Source: an uncultured delta proteobacterium (lineage in GTDB: Bacteria > Desulfobacterota > WTBG01 > CAIYCZ01 > CAIRTM01). From it: 64,000 bases of DNA. The stretch is taken from positions 52,653 through 116,652 of the forward strand of contig CAIRTM010000022.1 of assembly GCA_903881505.1 (NCBI GenBank), given 5' to 3'. The position numbers were made by a program, and so were the translations under genes. Under the pieces are notes generated by a model. That model did no database searches. It was not told the DNA's origin and saw only the letters and a program-made list of their open reading frames with translations. Shown here in pieces: positions 25,676 through 33,675 of the stretch (positions are counted from its first letter, which is position 1; each line of letters opens with the position of its first letter).

Positions 25676-27376
25676 TCAGGCGTCCTCAAGCGGCTCGTTT
25701 GTGTAGGGCGGTGCGGTGCCGCGTTTGCAGACCGTAATACGTCCGCCTTGCATGCGCGAATTGATAAAGGCCTTGAACTCAAGGTCATTGCGCAGCGGGT
25801 AGTCAAGCCGGGTCTGGTAGCAGGGCCAGCGTGTTTCGCGCCGGGCCAGCAGATGCTCGACCAGCACGCGCGCGAGCAGGATGCGGTCGGAGGTGTCGTG
25901 CGTGCGCATCAGGTCGTGGGGGGTGGCGGCCGACATGGCGCGGCTGCGCTGCTCGAGCTCTTCAAGATAGGACCGCGCCAGCAGCAGCTTGTCGCGGCTG
26001 GTTTCGTAGTTCTGCGTGCTGCCGCCGGCGTATTCCTCCATGATCTTCTGCAGGCGTTCCTCTACGTCGGTGCATGCCAGGCTGCTGTCGACCTGCAGGG
26101 GGAGGCTGGCCTCCTGCAGGGCTGATTCGATATCAGCGGCTGCGGCTGTGCGTGCGCCGGCGTCCTCGCAGGAGAGAAAATGCTCCACAGCCATCTGCGC
26201 CTCGGCGAAGCAGCCGGTGATGTATTTTTTCGGGGCACCGCCGGCGGCGTCGCCGGCAGCATACAGTCCGGACACGGTCGTGCGGCGGTCCTTGTCGATC
26301 CAGAATCCGGCCATGCCGTGACCGCCGTTGATGCACGGCTCCGAGCCGCATATCTCCACGCGGCGCAGGGGGCGTGCAATATCCTTGAGCAGGTGCAGCA
26401 CGATCGACGGCGCCATGTTGAGATAGCTTTCAATCAGCAGGTCGTAGCCGCCCCGGTCAAGGCCGCTGATATCGACATAGCAGGGGCCGCTGCCCTGCTT
26501 GTGCTCCTGAATGGTGAAGAGCAAACGCTCGCAGGTGGTGAGCTTCCTGCCCAGCATATCCTCCTTCTGCCGTGTATAGTCCGCGCCTCTGGCATTGCAT
26601 TGCCGCATGCCGGTTCCAAGCATCAGCGTTCCGGTCGGTGCGATCACGTCCTTGGTGCGCAGGGCAACAAAGCGCATTTCAAACGAGGTCATCTCGGCGC
26701 CGCTTCTCAGCCCCATGGCAAGACCCGCGCCCGCATTGTAGGGGCAGTACCAGGTTTTGGTGCGGGCAAGCCCCGGGTTGGACGGCCGGTAAATGCCGGT
26801 TGCGCCGCCGGTGCAGATCATAACTGCGCGGGCGGTGATCACGCTGTATGCGTTGGCGCGCATCTGATATAGAAGCGCTCCGCACACCTCGCCGTGCGCG
26901 TTATGCAGCAGGCGCACGGCCGGGCTGCGGTTCAATGCGGTCACGCCGGAGCTCACCACCGCGTCAGCCAGAAGCGGCTTCAGCTGCTCGCCGTGCATGA
27001 GAATCGAGCGTGGCGAGCGCGACAGGAACTCTCCCTTCGGCGTGCGCGGGAACGGCACGCCGAGGCGCTCGATTTCAGCTGTCATGCTGTTCAGCCGACT
27101 GCCGATTGAGAGCACCAGATCGTCGCGGACGACATCGTAGTTGTCGTGCCTGACATAGCCGAGGTAGTCTTCCGGCGTTCCCGAAACGAGGTGGGCGTTG
27201 ACCGCGTTCAGGCCCATGGCCAGGCAGCCGGAGCGCCTGATGTGGGCTTTTTCAGCTATGGTCACCGAGAGGGACGGCGCGGCGCGTTTGGCGAACAGGG
27301 CAGCCATGCAGCCGGCAGTTCCGCCGCCGATGATGAGCAGGTCGGTTGATAGGCGCTGCACATTCAGTGGATTCAT
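25676..27376 (-). CDS. AprA-like adenylylsulfate reductase alpha-subunit homologue (FAD)
   Basis: 566-residue flavoprotein of the fumarate reductase/AprA family. The N-terminal FAD motif is LLIIGGGTAGCMAALFA; later segments RSGCLAMGLNAVN, ARAVMICTGGATGIYRPSNPG, NAGAGLAMGLRSGAEMTSFEMRFV and VSGLYAAGDAAGGAPKKYITGCFAEAQ follow the AprA pattern, including the C-terminal FAD loop. It would reduce APS to sulfite plus AMP with electrons from an AprB-like ferredoxin, which is fused to the next gene. No sat gene (ATP sulfurylase) or qmo genes lie in the window, and the context is assimilatory. The active-site residues need structural alignment; a different FAD oxidoreductase of this family is the alternative. 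Confidence 0.78.
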   Translation of the reverse strand: MNPLNVQRLSTDLLIIGGGTAGCMAALFAKRAAPSLSVTIAEKAHIRRSGCLAMGLNAVNAHLVSGTPEDYLGYVRHDNYDVVRDDLVLSIGSRLNSMTAEIERLGVPFPRTPKGEFLSRSPRSILMHGEQLKPLLADAVVSSGVTALNRSPAVRLLHNAHGEVCGALLYQMRANAYSVITARAVMICTGGATGIYRPSNPGLARTKTWYCPYNAGAGLAMGLRSGAEMTSFEMRFVALRTKDVIAPTGTLMLGTGMRQCNARGADYTRQKEDMLGRKLTTCERLLFTIQEHKQGSGPCYVDISGLDRGGYDLLIESYLNMAPSIVLHLLKDIARPLRRVEICGSEPCINGGHGMAGFWIDKDRRTTVSGLYAAGDAAGGAPKKYITGCFAEAQMAVEHFLSCEDAGARTAAAADIESALQEASLPLQVDSSLACTDVEERLQKIMEEYAGGSTQNYETSRDKLLLARSYLEELEQRSRAMSAATPHDLMRTHDTSDRILLARVLVEHLLARRETRWPCYQTRLDYPLRNDLEFKAFINSRMQGGRITVCKRGTAPPYTNEPLEDA

Positions 27377-27383
27377 ATCTTTA

Positions 27384-28298
27384 TCACAGGGCGAACAAGG
27401 CCGTGCTGAGGTAGCGCTCGGCCGTGTCGGGCAGCAGGGTGATGATCAGTTTGTCCTGATATTCGCTGCGTGCGGCTGCCAGCAGCGCGGCGTGGACGGC
27501 GGCACCCGAGGAGATACCTGCCAGAATGCCCTCGCATTTGAGCAGCCGGCGTGTCATGGCGAACGCTTCGGCATCGCGTACGGTAATGATGTCATCTATC
27601 AAATCGCGCCGCAGTATCTGCGGAACAAATCCGGCGCCGATTCCCTGGATCATGTGCGCTCCGGCCGTCCGGCCGGACAAGACGGCGCTTGTCTCAGGCT
27701 CAACCGCTATCACGCGGACAGCGGGTTTACGCTCTTTCAGGGCTTCGGCCACGCCGGTAATGGTGCCGCCCGTGCCTACGCCGATCACAACGGCGTCGAC
27801 CAGGCCGTCGGTATCATCCCAGATTTCCTGTGCGGTCGTGACGCGGTGCACGGCCGGGTTGGCCCCGTTGCAAAACTGCATCGGTATGAACGCGGTTTTG
27901 ATCGCGGCCGCCAGGGCATGGGCCTTGTCAATGGCGCCCTGCATGCCCTTTTCGCTTTCCGTGAGGATTACCGTTGCGCCCAGGGCCTGCAGCAGCATGC
28001 GTCGTTCAGCGGTCATTTCCTCGGGCATGGTCAGGATCAGGGGGTAGCCCTTGATCGCCGCGATCCATGCGAGCGCTATGCCGGTATTGCCGCTGGTGGG
28101 CTCGATAATGGTCATGCCGGGCGTGAGCGCACCGCGCTTTTCGGCATCATCGAGCATGCTGAGGCCGATGCGGTCCTTGACGCTCCCGCCGGGGTTGAAG
28201 GCCTCAAGCTTGGCGGCAACGCGGGCCGGTGTCAGCCGGCTCAGCCAGACCATGGGCGTGCGGCCGACCAGATCGATCATGGAACCGGCGATGCGCAT
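27384..28298 (-). CDS. Cysteine synthase family PLP enzyme (paralogue 2)
   Basis: 304 residues, fold-type II PLP enzyme of the CysK/CysM family. The PLP lysine lies in [11 protein letters not shown] (about residue 40), the substrate loop is the canonical [12 protein letters not shown], and the phosphate loop is [10 protein letters not shown]. It would make cysteine from an activated serine and sulfide. A second family member lies at 30.0 kb in the same operon. Having two flanking the homocysteine module suggests division of labour (different acceptor or sulfur donor), but nothing in the sequence fixes which. It starts 2 bases after the NIL-ferredoxin gene and ends 7 bases before the aprA-like gene. 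Confidence 0.88.
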   Translation of the reverse strand: MRIAGSMIDLVGRTPMVWLSRLTPARVAAKLEAFNPGGSVKDRIGLSMLDDAEKRGALTPGMTIIEPTSGNTGIALAWIAAIKGYPLILTMPEEMTAERRMLLQALGATVILTESEKGMQGAIDKAHALAAAIKTAFIPMQFCNGANPAVHRVTTAQEIWDDTDGLVDAVVIGVGTGGTITGVAEALKERKPAVRVIAVEPETSAVLSGRTAGAHMIQGIGAGFVPQILRRDLIDDIITVRDAEAFAMTRRLLKCEGILAGISSGAAVHAALLAAARSEYQDKLIITLLPDTAERYLSTALFAL

Positions 28299-28300
28299 GC

Positions 28301-28708
28301 CTAAAACTGGATTTCAAGGGCGTTAAAGGGGCACACGCCGATGCACAGCTCGCAGGCGATGCAGCGGTCCCTGTCAAACGAGACTTCCCAGGTCTCGCGG
28401 TCGACCGACATGGCGCCTGACGGACACGCGGGGATGCAGGCCGTGCAGTGCGTGCATTTTTCGCTTTGCCATTTGATGTCGCGAGACAGCGGCTCCACGC
28501 TGATGCCGAGGTTTTTGAGGTAATCGATACCCTCCTCGACCGATTTTTTGGGGCCCGAAAGCTCAAGCACCATGCGTCCCTCTTCATTGGGAGTCACATT
28601 GGCCCGCAGGATGTTGAGCATGAGATCGTATTCCTTGACCAGATGCGTGGTTATCGGCTGCCCGACAAGCCTTGATGGAAAGGTTAAAACAATCCGTTTG
28701 TTAGTCAT
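28301..28708 (-). CDS. NIL-domain ferredoxin, homocysteine synthesis partner
   Basis: 135 residues: an N-terminal NIL domain (about 1-78; [26 protein letters not shown]), then two [4Fe-4S] binding motifs, [12 protein letters not shown] and [12 protein letters not shown]. This architecture equals MA1822 of Methanosarcina acetivorans, shown there to be needed with the COG1900 (DUF39) protein MA1821 for making homocysteine from aspartate semialdehyde and sulfide. The clusters probably deliver electrons for the reductive sulfur insertion. The adjacent upstream gene is that COG1900 protein, 37 bases away. The start has a good AAGGAG nine bases before it. Confidence 0.92.
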   Translation of the reverse strand: MTNKRIVLTFPSRLVGQPITTHLVKEYDLMLNILRANVTPNEEGRMVLELSGPKKSVEEGIDYLKNLGISVEPLSRDIKWQSEKCTHCTACIPACPSGAMSVDRETWEVSFDRDRCIACELCIGVCPFNALEIQF

Positions 28709-28745
28709 GCCACGGTCTCCTTATCCGGCCGCAAAGCGCGGAGGG

Positions 28746-29957
28746 TTATTTTTTCTTTTTGAAGGGCCGCTCGTTGAGCAGCTTGCATTTGACGCCCGAA
28801 TCAGCCGACGGCAGCGGGGCAACCGAATCCGAGAGCAGGAATTTTCCGCCCTGAATCCAGGCTTTGAGCTCGGCGGCGATTTCGCGCGCGCACTTGTAGC
28901 TCGATATGCCGCCGGTTGGCACCTTTTTACCCTGCACGGTTATCGAGCCGGTCTTGAGTTCGGCGTAGGTCACCTCGCCCAGGCTGCCCGGAATGATCTG
29001 GGGGTAGCCTTCGCTGTAGTCAACGATCTGGGCCACGATCTGGTCATCGCGGACGGCCGTGCAGGCGGCGATTTCTTCATTCAGCAGCGGAATGGGTATG
29101 CCGATGCCCACGGTGAGCGTGACCCCGTAGCCCGTAAAGCTCGCTCCCTTGAGCCACTGGCTGTTCATCTGTTTCAAATCGCCGATCACGGCAAGGGTGC
29201 CGGCGGGAAAACGCGGAACGCCGTTTTCAAGGCGCGCTACGCCGGGGTTGTGCTGGGTGCCCTGCCAGGCAATGTAGCCCACGCCGCCGCCCAGGAAAAT
29301 CCGCGTGCCGATGCCGATGGTTTTGTAGAGCGGATCGTTCATGAGCGGCGAGAGCTGGCCGGCGCTGCAGTAGTTGGCGTTGCCGATGCGCGGCCGCAGT
29401 GTGCCCATGTAGGTATAGATGATCTTGTCCGACAGGTTCACCGCCACGTTGTAATTCTGGTAGCAGTTGCGCGGATTGAACAGGACCGCCTCGTTCATGT
29501 CCTTGAGCTCAATGAGCGTATCAAGTGATTTACGCGGGTAGCAGTCCGTGCCGTATGCCTCGGCCTGCAGCCGCACGCTTTTGCCGGCCACGAGCTCTTC
29601 AATCACATGCGCCCCGCCGTAGCGGAATTCGCCCGGGTAGACGCTGTTGCGGGGATCATGGTCGGCCATGGCGGTTGCGCCAAGCAAAATATCAACGGCC
29701 GCATAGCCGGTGTAGCAGGGAATATCGTTGAGCGTGCAGGTGCCGCCGCCGATCTTGATGCGCGGTTTTGAATGACCGATGTTGAAGTAGGCGCCCGATG
29801 AGCACATCGGCCCGAACGTGCCGGTGGTGACGACATCAACTTCGCGCGCGGCTTTTTTCAGCCCTTTTTCCGCGACGATGTCGATGATTTCTTCTGCCGT
29901 TACGACCACGGCTTTGCCGGTGCGTATTTTTTCATTTATTTCCTGTATGGTTTTCAA
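28746..29957 (-). CDS. COG1900/DUF39 homocysteine biosynthesis protein
   Basis: 403 residues of the DUF39 (HcyBio, COG1900) family. Recognisable stretches are VDVVTTGTFGPMCSSGAYFNIGHS, GGGTCTLNDIPCYTGYAAVDILLGATA and YPGEFRYGGAHVIEEL. The cysteines in GPMCSSG, GGTCTL and IPCYTGY are candidates for sulfur handling. In Methanosarcina the homologue, with the NIL-ferredoxin, converts aspartate semialdehyde plus sulfide to homocysteine, bypassing O-acyl-homoserine. The CBS pair present in some homologues is absent. The start is TTG (29957-29955) with a strong GGGGAGG upstream. It sits between the two CysK paralogues, following cysK by 57 bases that include a hairpin. Confidence 0.92.
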   Translation of the reverse strand: MKTIQEINEKIRTGKAVVVTAEEIIDIVAEKGLKKAAREVDVVTTGTFGPMCSSGAYFNIGHSKPRIKIGGGTCTLNDIPCYTGYAAVDILLGATAMADHDPRNSVYPGEFRYGGAHVIEELVAGKSVRLQAEAYGTDCYPRKSLDTLIELKDMNEAVLFNPRNCYQNYNVAVNLSDKIIYTYMGTLRPRIGNANYCSAGQLSPLMNDPLYKTIGIGTRIFLGGGVGYIAWQGTQHNPGVARLENGVPRFPAGTLAVIGDLKQMNSQWLKGASFTGYGVTLTVGIGIPIPLLNEEIAACTAVRDDQIVAQIVDYSEGYPQIIPGSLGEVTYAELKTGSITVQGKKVPTGGISSYKCAREIAAELKAWIQGGKFLLSDSVAPLPSADSGVKCKLLNERPFKKKK

Positions 29958-29987
29958 AGCCTGTGTACCTCCCCGGAAAAGTGTGTG

Positions 29988-30005
29988 CCGGCACCGGTGT
30001 GCCGG
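29988..30005 (-). promoter_or_regulatory. Intercistronic hairpin between cysK and the COG1900 gene
   Basis: CCGGCAC (29988-29994) and GTGCCGG (29999-30005) pair perfectly over 7 bp around a four-base loop. No strong T-run follows on the minus strand (ACACACTTTT comes after), so partial termination or mRNA processing that sets relative expression is more likely than full termination. Confidence 0.45.
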
Positions 30006-30014
30006 TGTATACCA

Positions 30015-30944
30015 TTATTGAAAAAGCCAGGTTGTCAGATAGCGCTCGCCCGTATCGCACAGGATAACCACGATCAGTTTGTCCTGCATCTCAGGCCTGC
30101 GGGCGACTTCAACGGCCGCGTGCATGGCAGCGCCGGCGGATATACCGACCAGCAGACCCTCCTCCCGGGCAAGCCGCCGGGCCATCTGTCCGGCATCGCT
30201 GCCGGAAACCTGGATTATTTCGTCGATACAGCCGCGGTTTAAAACCTCGGGAACGAAGCCCGCGCCGATGCCCTGTATTTTGTGCGGGCCCGGTTTGCCG
30301 CCGGACAGGACCGGTGATTCGACCGGCTCGACCGCTATGGCCTGAAAAGAGGGCTTGCGTTTTTTGATCACGTCGGCAATGCCGGTAATGGTGCCGCCCG
30401 TGCCCACGCCGGCCACCAGGATGTCGATTTCTCCTGCGGTGTCGTTCCAGATTTCCTCGGCGGTTGTCAGCCGGTGGATTTCCGGGTTGGCAGGGTTTTT
30501 AAACTGCTGCAGCATGAGATAGCGCCTATCCTGCGCGCAAAGCTCCTCGGCGCGGCGCACGGCGCCGCTCATGCCTTCGCTTCCCGGGGTCAGGATGATT
30601 TCGGCGCCGAATACACTCAACAGCTGGCGGCGTTCAATGCTCATGGTGTCGGGCATGGTGATGACGAGGCGGTAGCCGCGCGCTGCGCAGACAAAGGCAA
30701 GTCCTATGCCGGGGTTGCCGCTGGTGGGCTCGATCAGGACGGTGTCGGGTTTGATAAGGCCCTGCTTCTCGGCGGTATCGATCATGTTGACGCCGATGCG
30801 GTCTTTTACGCTGCCGCAGGGGTTGAAATATTCGAGCTTGCCGGCGATGCGCGCCCGTGCGCCCGTGCACACGCGGTTGATGTATACAAGGGGCGTGTTG
30901 CCGACCAGTCCGGTGATGTCAGAGGCGATTTTTTTCTCGGGCAT
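30015..30944 (-). CDS. cysK: Cysteine synthase A
   Basis: O-acetylserine sulfhydrylase of 309 residues from the ATG at 30944 ([12 protein letters not shown]), preferred over the GTG five codons upstream because AAAGG sits eight bases before it. The PLP lysine is in [11 protein letters not shown]. The substrate loop reads [12 protein letters not shown], with Pro where most CysK enzymes have Thr. [16 protein letters not shown] is the phosphate loop. It joins O-acetylserine and sulfide into cysteine. It is the first enzyme gene behind the Rrf2 regulator (45 bases to this start), as expected for cysteine-responsive control. The paralogue at 27.4 kb has the canonical TSGNTG loop. Confidence 0.92.
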   Translation of the reverse strand: MPEKKIASDITGLVGNTPLVYINRVCTGARARIAGKLEYFNPCGSVKDRIGVNMIDTAEKQGLIKPDTVLIEPTSGNPGIGLAFVCAARGYRLVITMPDTMSIERRQLLSVFGAEIILTPGSEGMSGAVRRAEELCAQDRRYLMLQQFKNPANPEIHRLTTAEEIWNDTAGEIDILVAGVGTGGTITGIADVIKKRKPSFQAIAVEPVESPVLSGGKPGPHKIQGIGAGFVPEVLNRGCIDEIIQVSGSDAGQMARRLAREEGLLVGISAGAAMHAAVEVARRPEMQDKLIVVILCDTGERYLTTWLFQ

Positions 30945-30989
30945 GACGGTGCCTTTCACAAGAACATATGCGCGTTGACGGCAGGCATG

Positions 30990-31430
30990 TCAAATCGCAT
31001 ACGTGCCGGGAGTTGCCGACTTTTTCTCCTGGTTTTCAATCAGGGTCTGCAGCGTGGTGCTGCGCAGTACATCCTCAATGGATTGTCGGACCCTGATCCA
31101 CACATCGCGCGCGCTGCAGGTGCATGTTTTTTTGCAGTAGTCAGGGTCGTCAATGCATTCAACCGGGGCAAGCGATCCTTCGACAGCCTCGATTATTTCG
31201 CAGAGTGTAATTTTTGCGGGCGGGCGCGTGAGCGAGTATCCGCCGCCTTTGCCGCGCACGTTTTTTACCAGGCCTGCCTTGCGCAGGCTGGAGAGGATAT
31301 GGTCGAGGTATTTCAGCGAGATGCCCTGCCGCGTCGATATGTCCTTGAGCAGGGTTGATCCGCTGTCCCGGTACAGCGCAATATCAATCATTGCCCGGGT
31401 TCCGTATCGTCCTTTTGTTGAGAGTTTCAT
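30990..31430 (-). CDS. Rrf2-family regulator with IscR-like cysteines
   Basis: 146 residues: an N-terminal winged helix (MKLSTKGRYGTRAMIDIA, ISLKYLDHILSSLRKAGLVKNVRGKGGGYSL) typical of IscR, CymR and NsrR. Four cysteines follow at 92, 99, 103 and 105 (ECIDDPDYCKKTCTC), near the positions of the IscR [2Fe-2S] ligands (92, 98, 104). CymR, the cysteine-metabolism repressor, lacks them, so this protein may sense Fe-S or redox state while controlling sulfur assimilation. It is the first gene of the 11-gene operon and most likely autoregulates the promoter just upstream. Confidence 0.92.
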   Translation of the reverse strand: MKLSTKGRYGTRAMIDIALYRDSGSTLLKDISTRQGISLKYLDHILSSLRKAGLVKNVRGKGGGYSLTRPPAKITLCEIIEAVEGSLAPVECIDDPDYCKKTCTCSARDVWIRVRQSIEDVLRSTTLQTLIENQEKKSATPGTYAI

Positions 31431-31464
31431 ACTATTCTTTCAAGTAAGTTGGTAGATAACTAGA

Positions 31465-31493
31465 ATTGTAGATGAATGGCGACCCGCTGTCAA
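31465..31493 (-). promoter_or_regulatory. Near-consensus sigma-70 promoter of the sulfur operon
   Basis: On the minus strand TTGACA (31493-31488) and TACAAT (31470-31465) are exactly 17 bases apart. The predicted start is about 28 bases before the rrf2 ATG. The bases between -10 and ATG include an imperfect inverted repeat (TAGTT...AACTTA) that could be an operator for the Rrf2 protein; that part is speculative. Confidence 0.78.
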
Positions 31494-31526
31494 CCGGTTT
31501 ATACAAAAAAAGTACGAAAAAAGCGC

Positions 31527-32633
31527 TCAGGCGAGAAAACAGCGGTCAAAGTCCTTCCAGACCGGTTCAAGGCCCTTGCGGTCGAGCATGGCGGCGACTT
31601 CTGCGGCGTTGCGGCAATCGTCGACCGCAAACTGCTCAAGAGCTTTTTCGGCAATTGAATAACCGCCGGGGTTGGTTCGCGAGCCGGCGCTCATGCGCGT
31701 GATGCCGAGCCCTGCCATGCCGTCCCGGAACTGCTGGCTTTCACGGGTTGAAAGAACCAGTTCGGCATCGGGCAGTACCAGGCGCAGGGCGAAAACAGCC
31801 TGGGCGAGCTGGCGGTCGGTCACGGTTTCGGAGGGAACAAAATTGCCGGCAGCCTGCCGTATGCGCGGGAATGAAATTGAAATGCGCGCCTGCCAGAAGG
31901 TTTTCATCAGATAGCCGGCGTGCAGGGCCAGCAGGGCGAGATCCGTGCGGTGATCGCTGAGGCCAAGCAGGGCGCCGATTCCGAGTTCGCGCAGCCCTGC
32001 CCGGGCAGCGCGCTCAGGCGTTGCCAGACGGTAGCTGAAATCAGCCTTGGGGCCGTTGTGCAGTGCGGCATAGCGCGCGCGGTCATAGGTTTCCTGGTAT
32101 ACTGCAATGCCGGTAATGCCGCTTGCGGCCAGCACGTCGTAGTCGGCCGTCTCCATGGGATAAACCTCGATGGACAGGCCGGCGAAAGTTTCGCGCAGCT
32201 GGCGTGCGATGCCGGAGATGAATGCGACCGGCACAAAGCCGCGGTGCTCGCCTGAGACCAGGAGCAGGTGGCGGAATCCCTGGCGGTGCAGCACATCGGC
32301 TTCAGCGAGCACCTGTTCAAGGCTCAGGGTTGTGCGCGGCGTGTCATTGCGCATGTTAAAACCGCAGTAGGCGCAGGCGTTCACGCATTCATTCGAAATG
32401 TACAGGGGTGCATACAGCCGGACGGCTTTGCCGAAGCGCAGCGTGGTGAGCTGCCGGGAGCGCGCAGCCATGGTTTCAAGAAATTCAGCGGCAGCCGGCG
32501 AAATCAGCGTCGGGAAATCATCGGGCGTGCAGTGAGCCTTTCGCAGGACATGCGCGACATCTGCGGCGCATGCGCCATAGATACGTGCGTGGAGGCGGTC
32601 TTGTTCAACCGTGTCGAGGATAGTTTCGAACAT
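31527..32633 (-). CDS. thiH: 2-iminoacetate synthase ThiH
   Basis: Radical SAM enzyme that cleaves tyrosine to dehydroglycine (2-iminoacetate) and p-cresol for the thiazole ring of thiamin in anaerobic-type pathways. 368 residues. The cluster motif is SNECVNACAYCGF (CX3CX2C), followed by HLLLVSGEH, GISVEVYPMETADY-type sequence and YQETYDRARYAALHNGPKADFSYRL. ThiH rather than oxygen-dependent ThiO fits an anaerobe. It is last in thiE-F-S-G-H, 72 bases after thiG. Only a weak T-rich element (CTTTTTTCGTACTTTTTTT) separates its end from the promoter of the cysteine operon. Confidence 0.93.
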   Translation of the reverse strand: MFETILDTVEQDRLHARIYGACAADVAHVLRKAHCTPDDFPTLISPAAAEFLETMAARSRQLTTLRFGKAVRLYAPLYISNECVNACAYCGFNMRNDTPRTTLSLEQVLAEADVLHRQGFRHLLLVSGEHRGFVPVAFISGIARQLRETFAGLSIEVYPMETADYDVLAASGITGIAVYQETYDRARYAALHNGPKADFSYRLATPERAARAGLRELGIGALLGLSDHRTDLALLALHAGYLMKTFWQARISISFPRIRQAAGNFVPSETVTDRQLAQAVFALRLVLPDAELVLSTRESQQFRDGMAGLGITRMSAGSRTNPGGYSIAEKALEQFAVDDCRNAAEVAAMLDRKGLEPVWKDFDRCFLA

Positions 32634-32705
32634 GGCATGCCCGGATACGAATCACAGGCCCTGCAGGCGCTACAAGGTCAGGCCGCGGGGCTAAGGGTGC
32701 ATGGT

Positions 32706-33470
32706 TTATTCCAGAAAGCCGGTCAGGGGGCTCGATGCCGCAGCGCGGGCCTGTTGCTCTATCGGCCCGGCCGCCATGCCTTTTACAGCCGCCTCGACTG
32801 CCAGCCGGAACGCTTCAGCCATCAGTACGGGATCAGCGGCAACCGCAATTGCCGTGTTCACCAGTACGGCATCGGCCCCGAGTTCGATCGCCTGGGCCGC
32901 GTGGGACGGCAGGCCGAGGCCCGCGTCGACCACGACAGGCACGCAGGCCTGCTCGATGATGATACGCAGGAATTCTTCGGTTTTAATGCCGCGCGCTGAT
33001 CCGATCGGAGATCCGAGCGGCATGATCGCGGCGCAGCCGATATCCTCGAGCCGGCGCGCCAGCGTGGGGTCGGCATGAATGTACGGCAGCACGGTGAAGC
33101 CCTCTTTGACGAGCACTTCAGCGGCCTTGAGGGTTTCAGCCGGATCGGGCAGCAGGTAAACCGGATCGGGCGTGACCTCGAGCTTGATCCAGTCAAGGCC
33201 TGATGCCGCGCGCGCAAGCCGGGCCAGCCGCAGGGCCTCGTCAGCATCACGGGCGCCCGATGTGTTGGGCATGACAAGATACGTGTCAAAATCAATGGCG
33301 GCCATGGTCGGGTCCGGTTCGGTCAGACTGACGCGGCGAAGCGCGACCGTTACCAGTTCGGTGCCGCTGGCCTTAAGCGAGCTGCGCAGTATATCAGGAG
33401 ACGGGTACTTTCCGGTGCCGACGAAAAGCCGGGATGCGAATTTCCGGCCGGCGATAACAAGGTCTTTCAC
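32706..33470 (-). CDS. thiG: Thiazole synthase ThiG
   Basis: Assembles thiazole phosphate from DXP, dehydroglycine and ThiS thiocarboxylate. From the GTG at 33470 it has 254 residues, the usual ThiG length. The Schiff-base lysine is in [11 protein letters not shown], and [32 protein letters not shown] and [14 protein letters not shown] are family signatures. The track's ATG start lies inside thiS and adds unrelated residues. The GTG begins one base after the thiS stop, and its Shine-Dalgarno is formed by the thiS C-terminal glycine codons. Confidence 0.95.
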   Translation of the reverse strand: MKDLVIAGRKFASRLFVGTGKYPSPDILRSSLKASGTELVTVALRRVSLTEPDPTMAAIDFDTYLVMPNTSGARDADEALRLARLARAASGLDWIKLEVTPDPVYLLPDPAETLKAAEVLVKEGFTVLPYIHADPTLARRLEDIGCAAIMPLGSPIGSARGIKTEEFLRIIIEQACVPVVVDAGLGLPSHAAQAIELGADAVLVNTAIAVAADPVLMAEAFRLAVEAAVKGMAAGPIEQQARAAASSPLTGFLE

Positions 33471-33471
33471 A

Positions 33472-33675
33472 TCAGCCACCTCCGACAAATGATACGATTT
33501 CAAGCCGGTCGCCGTCGCGAACCGCGGTTTCCGCAAAAAGACGCTGTTCTATGACCGCGCCGTTGAGCTCAACGGCCGTGCGCCCGGCCGGAACAGCAAG
33601 CCGTTCGAGCAGGAGTGCTACGTTTGCGGCCGGCTGCGCTACGGTACGCTCTTCTCCGTTGATGATACATTTCAT
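33472..33675 (-). CDS. thiS: Sulfur carrier protein ThiS
   Basis: 67-residue ubiquitin-fold carrier ending in VSFVGGG; the terminal glycine is adenylated by ThiF and converted to a thiocarboxylate that donates sulfur to Thi[13 protein letters not shown] and VAVELNG-like elements ([13 protein letters not shown]) are typical. It overlaps thiF by 4 bases at its start and its terminal glycine codons serve as the thiG ribosome site, so the three genes are tightly coupled. Confidence 0.94.
   Translation of the reverse strand: MKCIINGEERTVAQPAANVALLLERLAVPAGRTAVELNGAVIEQRLFAETAVRDGDRLEIVSFVGGG
33478..33483 (-). promoter_or_regulatory. thiG Shine-Dalgarno embedded in thiS glycine codons
   Basis: Minus strand GGAGGT, seven bases before the thiG GTG, is the first two of the three terminal Gly codons of thiS (GGA GGT GGC TGA). 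It decides the thiG start. Confidence 0.75.

Noticed and set aside
27198-28304. 368-codon plus-strand ORF across aprA-like and cysK-like genes
   Set aside because: Spans two convincing genes on the opposite strand and has His/Arg/Gly-rich noise composition.
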